A stretch of 8,322 nt of DNA from JABIRQ01 sp963583595 (GTDB lineage: Bacteria > Pseudomonadota > Alphaproteobacteria > CADEGL01), in contig CAUZWC010000132.1 of assembly GCA_963583595.1 (NCBI GenBank), positions 1 to 8,322 on the forward strand. Reading direction: 5' to 3'. A model generated the notes under the pieces. That model had not been told where the DNA came from and ran no database searches. It saw nothing but the letters and a program-made list of their open reading frames with translations. The position numbers and the translations under genes are program-made. Shown one piece after another: positions 6,901 to 8,322 of the stretch. Numbering within the stretch: position 1 is the first letter of the stretch; the number at the start of each line of letters is the position of its first letter.

Positions 6901-8322
6901 GTCGTGAACGAGGCGGTGGCGGCCGAACCCTTCACGAATTTCACCTTCGGCCTGCTCGACGGCTGGTGGTTGGCGGAAGACGACCTGCGTCTGCCCCATG
7001 CGCCGCTGCTTTGGGCCGATGGCTGGCTCGGCGCATTGGTTGATGCCGGTTTTGGGCCGGCCCGGGTGCTGCCCGGCCCGGCCTCGGAACCGGCGGTCGA
7101 CGGCATGCGGGTGATCGTGGCGGAGAGTGCGGGTCTCGCTCTTATCGAGAATGTGAAGCGGGAGGCGGCGCAACCGCCTGTTGTACGGCCTGCGGTGGCG
7201 ACTCCGGCGGCCCGCCCGACCAATCCGCGGATCGAAGACGACAGGGATCGCATCGCGGCCCTGGAGCGGCAGGTCATTGCCGAGGTCGCGACGGCGGTCG
7301 AACTGCCGGATGCCGCCTTCGACGCGGCCCTGCCTTTCGCCAGCCTGGGGATCGACAGCATCCTGGCCGTGGCGGTGGTGCGCCATCTCAACGACCGGCT
7401 GGGCGTGACCCTGCGCGCGACGGATCTGTTCAACTACCCCGACGCCCGGCGGCTGGCCGCGCATCTCGCCGAAGCCTTTCCCCGATGCCTGGGCGATGCG
7501 GTGTCGGAGCGTTCGGCCTCTGAATCGCCCGCGGTTCCCGGAGTCGATCCCGAGCCGCCTGCAATCGTTGCCGTCGCACGATCGGGCGGGTCGCGGAGCG
7601 GTCCGGCGCGCGACGCTTTCGCGCCCATCGCCGTCACCGGGATGAGCGCGCGCTTCCCCGATGCCGACGATCTGGATGCATTCCTGCGCAATCTCGAAAG
7701 CGGCCATGACGCGGTCCGGGAAATTCCCGCGTCGCGCTGGCTCCTCGACGGGTTTTACGATTCCGATCCGGCGGCGCCCGAGCGCAGCACTGGAAAATGG
7801 GGCGGCTTCCTGTCGCGCATCGACGCTTTCGATCCGGCCTATTTCCGCATGTCGCCGCGCGAGGCGGAACTGACCGATCCGCAGCACCGGTTGTTCCTGA
7901 TGGAAGCGGTAAGGGCGCTGGAGGATGCGGGCCTGACTCGCGCCGCGCTGGACGGCGCGCCGCTGGGCATCTTCGTCGGCTGCAAGGCGGGCGACTATTT
8001 CCGCAACCTGGGCTCGGAGGACCGCAATGCCCAGGCCTTCACCGGCAATGCCACCGCCATCCTGCCGGCGCGCCTCGCTTATCACCTGAACACGACGGGA
8101 CCGACTCTGACCGTGGACACGGCCTGTTCCTCGGCCCTGGTCGCGCTGCATCTGGCCTGCGAATCCCTGCGCTCCGGCGAATGCGACACGGCCGTTGCCG
8201 GGGCCGTGGCTCTGATGGCGACGCCGCATACCCACCTGACCCTGTCGCGCGCCGGGATGCTGTCGCCGACCGGGCGTTGCCGCACTTTCGACAACGGTGC
8301 CGACGGCTTCGTGCCGGGCGAG
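196..8322 (+). CDS. trans-AT type modular polyketide synthase, 3'-partial
   Basis: The frame is open from ATG 196 to the right edge (2,709 codons, no stop). Domains in order are DH-like, ACP, KR, KS, linker with ACP-like insert, KR, C-methyltransferase, ACP and a second KS cut by the window end. Each is recognised from its own motifs, described in the separate domain entries. No AT follows KS1: the protein passes from the KS end (GGTNAHL near residue 1235) through a linker containing TLQVGR and LPTYPFERQSYW straight into a KR, as expected when the AT acts in trans. The protein would finish the module begun by the upstream protein and then carry out one complete elongation with alpha-methylation before handing the chain to KS2. 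It is cytoplasmic; no signal peptide or membrane segment is seen. The product is unknown and no specific cluster was recognised, so no gene symbol is given. Confidence 0.95.
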   Translation, partial: MTEVLRFSTRLQADDFVVADHRVHGVRIMPGVAFLDMVWRLLEAKGYDPTRVEIRDVLFSEAVALAEGEARRIVIEAAASGDVWEVVARSRIEDRSGAAWSENFRCRVHFGWAGDEAAGSTPFDATGAAVLAMDEVYARARAVVIDHAARMRMTGEIRKAASAAEASLVLTPEAAEYETDYIVHPAVLDTATLVPFVFRDSARITKPYIPLSIERVTLAGPVDGPVLVRVTHDPANDAGGDLLFHDYTLCDPAGRTLVRVERLCAKQIRTAEGLSPAAKRPMTGKTARPAMPASPAPTGDGAPIPSQVAVETFLSSYFGSVTGQTIGGEDLETGFYDLGLDSTDLLEAVRYLERGLGSELYPTLLFERSTVRGLAGYLWEEHRAGVNGLLASGGAVSERAPGAPAAHSPAETLYLRPVWQEAALGAEAAAAGALLARGAGADAVASSWPGERTEIPDEASAALFAWQGETDAADLLSLAGALPREATLVTTHGGGAEGLGLAGLLASVARERPGMRLVALEGARLEQAIAELRRAAAGFRSVRYRDGVREEAGFVEAVAEPHALPEGGAWAITGGLGGLGLTFARALAARGAKVGLIGRSAPDPDLSKDLEADGIVFAQGDVTERESLKPALEAVRAKIGPLTGVIHAAGVLRDGLAGRTSAAEVEVVLAPKIAGARHLDELTRDDPLDWFVLFGSATGSLGNAGQGAYGYANGWLAGFAAERTGPGRSLTLGWPLWERGMAADSAEDAENLRARLGLVPLDAEAGLAAFVASLGQDAPHLVVLHGEAERLRSALELEAPTTTPRSYPEPVKPAAGAVTPTAGAIAVIGLAGRYPGAVDLRAFWRNLAEGVDGVGEVPPERWDHRAYFDAEGEMPGTSWSRWGGFLEGIDLFDPLFFGISPREAKVMDPQERLFLETAWAALEDGALSRDSVKGRKVGVYAGVMWSQYQLYGLAAAQAGSWLQPMSFNSSVANRLSHVLDLHGPSLSLDTACSSSLTALHLAIESLRRGECELAFAGGVNLTLHPSKYQFLGQGRMLSRDGKCRAFGDGGDGYVPGEGVGVALLKPLNKALEDGDPIRGVILGSGVSHGGKTAGYTVPSAERQAELIQSVLAEAGIAPEEVSYVEAHGTGTALGDPIEVEGLKAAFGKEAQTPWCALGSVKSNIGHLESAAGIAGLTKLLLQLEAQELVPSLHAEPLNRHLAIEGTPFRVQTRRSDWTTTASRRIGGLSSFGAGGTNAHLLAAEAPRRNDAPSASTGPELIVLSARSKDALRQRARDLRQWIETRDGAVVAGASQFAELVAILTEGAGRILGVGVEAIDVEEDWEGLGLSGARLAAWQADIESRLDRPLANDLIGRSGTIEALARDLAGSEGGAGSPAGEIAALAHTLQVGRTVFMERFAVIANDLGAVAEGLSAFLAGETLPVEGPADLSAAAEWFLAGESVDWRALRKTPPPRRLHGLPTYPFERQSYWVTPIVFDRSMQAPLPMAVAPDAAGAGDTGDFLFLPRWRRIPLHAVVEERAGLAWVVADASRKGAAELLAGSRVARVLSWGEAIVAAADAPDEIVLLPGGANALSDLMRLLQSLGRARGEAMGGLRLRLVTRRGHAVLPGEEIETVQAGLSAFLRSALHEWPGAEAVCIDLDSDEDVAGVLAAPCASPVPDFALRGGAGFRRVLHPLTFSLEAGGLRDGLRVLIAGGGGQVGRELAVELARSAHARVALVGRRAADATIAGTIQAAADAGGEAVYLRGDVTDAGSIRKAVAEAVRFFGGLDLVIHGAVSYGERALSDLSEGDLAATWEPKVEGLEILVEAVRDRPLDAFVVFSSAQIYAGNTGRAHYAASCAAAVACANRIAADAPWPVRVIDWGFWDVGELATEAVRAALRKQGATGLSVADGAEALARIVAGPAFQVAALRLDPAMWPFAGIEDGAGFEATGLAAPSCFNAVRALTAAPDGEGAVARARTDFEAVNCHAVARFHDLLRERGLFRDPGIRHEDHEIVAAFGVVPRHRRFLDAALAHLAAAGRIAPQGEGVWQSVRGVSDAPAVGARSADAGAMGAEAALLDRCLDDLPAVLTGKLEATEVLFPDGSPESIQKVYRGNPVSDWFNAQAASAVAARAQAALDAGEKSLRIVEIGAGSGGTTEAVLAALSPFANRLRLDYTFTDLSPGFVKAAARRFGDGRPWFKTRTLDIEDDPAGQGFATGAADLILAANVLHATRRMARSLGHAARLLRPRGWLVVNEAVAAEPFTNFTFGLLDGWWLAEDDLRLPHAPLLWADGWLGALVDAGFGPARVLPGPASEPAVDGMRVIVAESAGLALIENVKREAAQPPVVRPAVATPAARPTNPRIEDDRDRIAALERQVIAEVATAVELPDAAFDAALPFASLGIDSILAVAVVRHLNDRLGVTLRATDLFNYPDARRLAAHLAEAFPRCLGDAVSERSASESPAVPGVDPEPPAIVAVARSGGSRSGPARDAFAPIAVTGMSARFPDADDLDAFLRNLESGHDAVREIPASRWLLDGFYDSDPAAPERSTGKWGGFLSRIDAFDPAYFRMSPREAELTDPQHRLFLMEAVRALEDAGLTRAALDGAPLGIFVGCKAGDYFRNLGSEDRNAQAFTGNATAILPARLAYHLNTTGPTLTVDTACSSALVALHLACESLRSGECDTAVAGAVALMATPHTHLTLSRAGMLSPTGRCRTFDNGADGFVPGE
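1111..1341 (+). other. Acyl carrier protein domain ACP1
   Basis: Residues about 306-382. The core DLGLDS motif gives S342 as the phosphopantetheine attachment site, followed by a helix (TDLLEAVRYLERGLG) and the LYPTLLFERSTVRGLAGYL stretch normal for ACP helices III-IV. It carries the growing chain of the split module. It sits between the DH and KR rather than after the KR. The Trp that often marks ACPs serving beta-branching enzymes is absent from the helix after S342, so beta-branching is not suggested here. Confidence 0.93.
1432..2583 (+). other. Ketoreductase domain KR1, predicted active, B-type
   Basis: Residues about 413-796, with a structural half (starting LYLRPVW) and a catalytic half. 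The NADPH-binding motif TGGLGGLG is complete (T573-G580). The catalytic set is intact: K672 (APKIAG), S696 (LFGSATG), Y709 and N713 (GAYGYAN). The loop after HAAG reads VLRDG (D654); the final Asp of the LDD motif that marks B-type KRs is kept and there is no A-type Trp before the Tyr. This predicts reduction of the beta-keto group to a D-configured hydroxyl, assuming the usual rule holds. It follows ACP1 instead of preceding it, so it must reach back to an upstream ACP. The domain ends before a Pro/Thr/Ala-rich linker (797-823) that leads to KS1. Confidence 0.92.
2665..3933 (+). other. Ketosynthase domain KS1, complete, predicted elongating
   Basis: Residues about 824-1246, from AIAVIGLAGRYPGA to GGTNAHLLAAE. 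The catalytic triad is complete: C992 (DTACSSS), H1127 (EAHGTGT) and H1166 (NIGHLES). It should therefore both accept the chain and perform decarboxylative Claisen condensation, unlike the non-elongating KS0 forms of trans-AT PKSs that lose the HGTGT His. The stretches AGVMWSQYQLYG (941-952), SFNSSVANRLSHVLDLHGPS and HPSKYQFLGQGRM recall trans-AT KSs that take beta-hydroxy or olefinic chains; this is from memory of the family, not a tree. Its codon choice is unusual (GGG for Gly) compared with the later domains. Confidence 0.95.
3934..4611 (+). other. Post-KS linker domain (no AT)
   Basis: Residues 1247-1472. It begins with the usual LIVLSARSKDALRQRARDLR stretch, later contains IAALAHTLQVGRTVFMERF (about 1381-1399) and closes with LHGLPTYPFERQSYW (about 1457-1471). 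These are the marks of the flavodoxin-like linker that stays behind in trans-AT modules where a cis-AT would sit. No GHSxG or other AT active-site motif is present. An extra segment of about 75 residues is inserted between the first and second parts and is listed separately. Confidence 0.88.
4084..4305 (+). other. ACP-like segment lacking the phosphopantetheine serine
   Basis: Residues about 1297-1370, inside the KS1 linker. The pattern resembles an ACP: a first helix (ELVAILTEGAGRILGV), an acidic loop (EAIDVEEDWEGLG), a second helix, and a closing TIEALARDLAG helix. Where a working ACP has (L)GxDS, this reads LGLSGARL, so Asp is Ser (S1330) and the modified Ser is Gly (G1331). It cannot carry a phosphopantetheine arm at that position. 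It could be a structural insert, a protein-interaction surface or a relic of a former ACP. The resemblance is by eye and needs a profile search or structure prediction. Confidence 0.6.
4699..5949 (+). other. Ketoreductase domain KR2, altered active site
   Basis: Residues about 1502-1918, with a structural half beginning FLFLPRWRR and a catalytic half. The cofactor loop reads AGGGGQVG (A1695-G1702) in place of TGGxGGxG, so Thr is Ala and one Gly is Gln (Q1700). Lys (K1800, EPKVEG), Ser (S1824, VFSSAQ) and Tyr (Y1837, AHYAAS) line up with KR1 residues K672, S696 and Y709 at identical Ser-Tyr spacing. The tetrad Asn (N713 in KR1) is Cys here (C1841). The HAAG motif is HGAV (from H1775), and the B-type Asp and A-type Trp are both absent, so stereotype cannot be read. 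The IDWGFWDVG segment is normal. It may be a slow, relaxed or inactive KR; if inactive, the module leaves an alpha-methyl-beta-keto unit. Confidence 0.88.
6097..7131 (+). other. C-methyltransferase domain (SAM-dependent)
   Basis: Residues about 1968-2312. An N-terminal helical lid (NCHAVARF...GLF...VPRHRRFLDAALAHL) leads to the VLTGKLEATEVLFPDGS segment usual before PKS C-methyltransferases. The SAM-binding loop is VEIGAGSGGTT (V2130-T2140), followed by YTFTDLSPGF with the acidic residue D2162 expected near SAM, then LAANVLHATR with H2213, and VVNEAV with E2239. His and Glu at such positions form the catalytic pair in PKS C-methyltransferases, so activity is expected. It would methylate the alpha carbon of the beta-ketoacyl chain on ACP2. 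Placement between KR and ACP is common in trans-AT modules. Confidence 0.93.
7252..7479 (+). other. Acyl carrier protein domain ACP2
   Basis: Residues about 2353-2428. The SLGIDS motif gives S2388 (codon at 7357) as the phosphopantetheine site, followed by ILAVAVVRHLNDRLG and the TDLFNYPDARRLAAHL closing helices. It carries the methylated intermediate made by KS1, KR2 and the methyltransferase to KS2. An Ala/Pro-rich linker precedes it (about 2324-2345). A longer Ser/Pro/Gly-rich linker (about 2429-2473) separates it from KS2. There is no Trp flag for beta-branching after the Ser. Confidence 0.94.
7615..8322 (+). other. Ketosynthase domain KS2, truncated by the window end
   Basis: Residues 2474 to at least 2709. 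It starts APIAVTGMSARFPDADDL, has DPQHRLFL, and holds the active Cys C2644 (VDTACSSAL). The window ends at FVPGE, before the two catalytic His motifs, so whether it is elongating or a non-elongating KS0 cannot be decided. The pattern TGNATAILPARLAYHLNTTGP and the SRAGMLSPTGRCRTFDN stretch differ from KS1 and recall trans-AT KSs fed with alpha-methylated or otherwise reduced chains, in keeping with the methyltransferase module before it. That comparison is from memory and is not a phylogeny. Confidence 0.93.

Noticed and set aside
6295..8235. A 646-codon open frame on the minus strand
   Set aside because: Same cause: it is the antisense shadow of the methyltransferase, ACP2 and KS2 region and has no domain features of its own.

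Overview
This window lies inside a GC-rich (by eye close to 70% G+C) modular polyketide synthase (PKS) locus transcribed rightward. It holds two coding regions: the last 65 codons of one PKS protein (2-199) and 2,709 codons of the next (196 to the window end, with no stop reached). The two overlap by the four bases ATGA. Neither end of the locus is inside the window. No RNA gene, insertion sequence, CRISPR array or terminator was recognised. The base composition and bacterial-style gene coupling fit a GC-rich proteobacterium or similar bacterium; the sequence does not show which genus.

Domain order of the large protein (residue 1 = ATG at 196): DH-like (1-268), ACP1 (306-382), KR1 (413-796), KS1 (824-1246), post-KS linker with an inserted serine-less ACP-like segment (1247-1472), KR2 (1502-1918), C-methyltransferase (1968-2312), ACP2 (2353-2428), and the first half of KS2 (2474 onward). 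No acyltransferase domain lies between KS1 and the next catalytic domain. The linker there ends in the usual LPTYPF..xxYW motif, and the KS sequences look like the trans-AT type, so this is best read as a trans-AT PKS whose malonyl units come from a separately encoded AT.

Reading as an assembly line: the upstream protein ends in the LPPQRFDRKPYWI-like linker that normally follows a KS (or KS-AT), and the next protein begins directly with the DH. One module therefore appears to be split across two proteins as KS | DH-ACP-KR. The second module, KS1-KR2-MT-ACP2, would add one malonyl unit, methylate the alpha carbon and, if KR2 works, reduce the beta-keto group. The chain then passes to KS2.

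Points worth a second look are the non-canonical DH-ACP-KR order, a DH with changed secondary motifs, an ACP relic or pseudo-ACP inside the KS1 linker, a KR2 that lacks the catalytic-tetrad Asn and has an altered cofactor loop, and a sharp change in glycine codon choice over KS1 that suggests a different recombination history for that block. Overall the window is a recognisable biosynthetic system with several unusual details, not a wholly new class of system.
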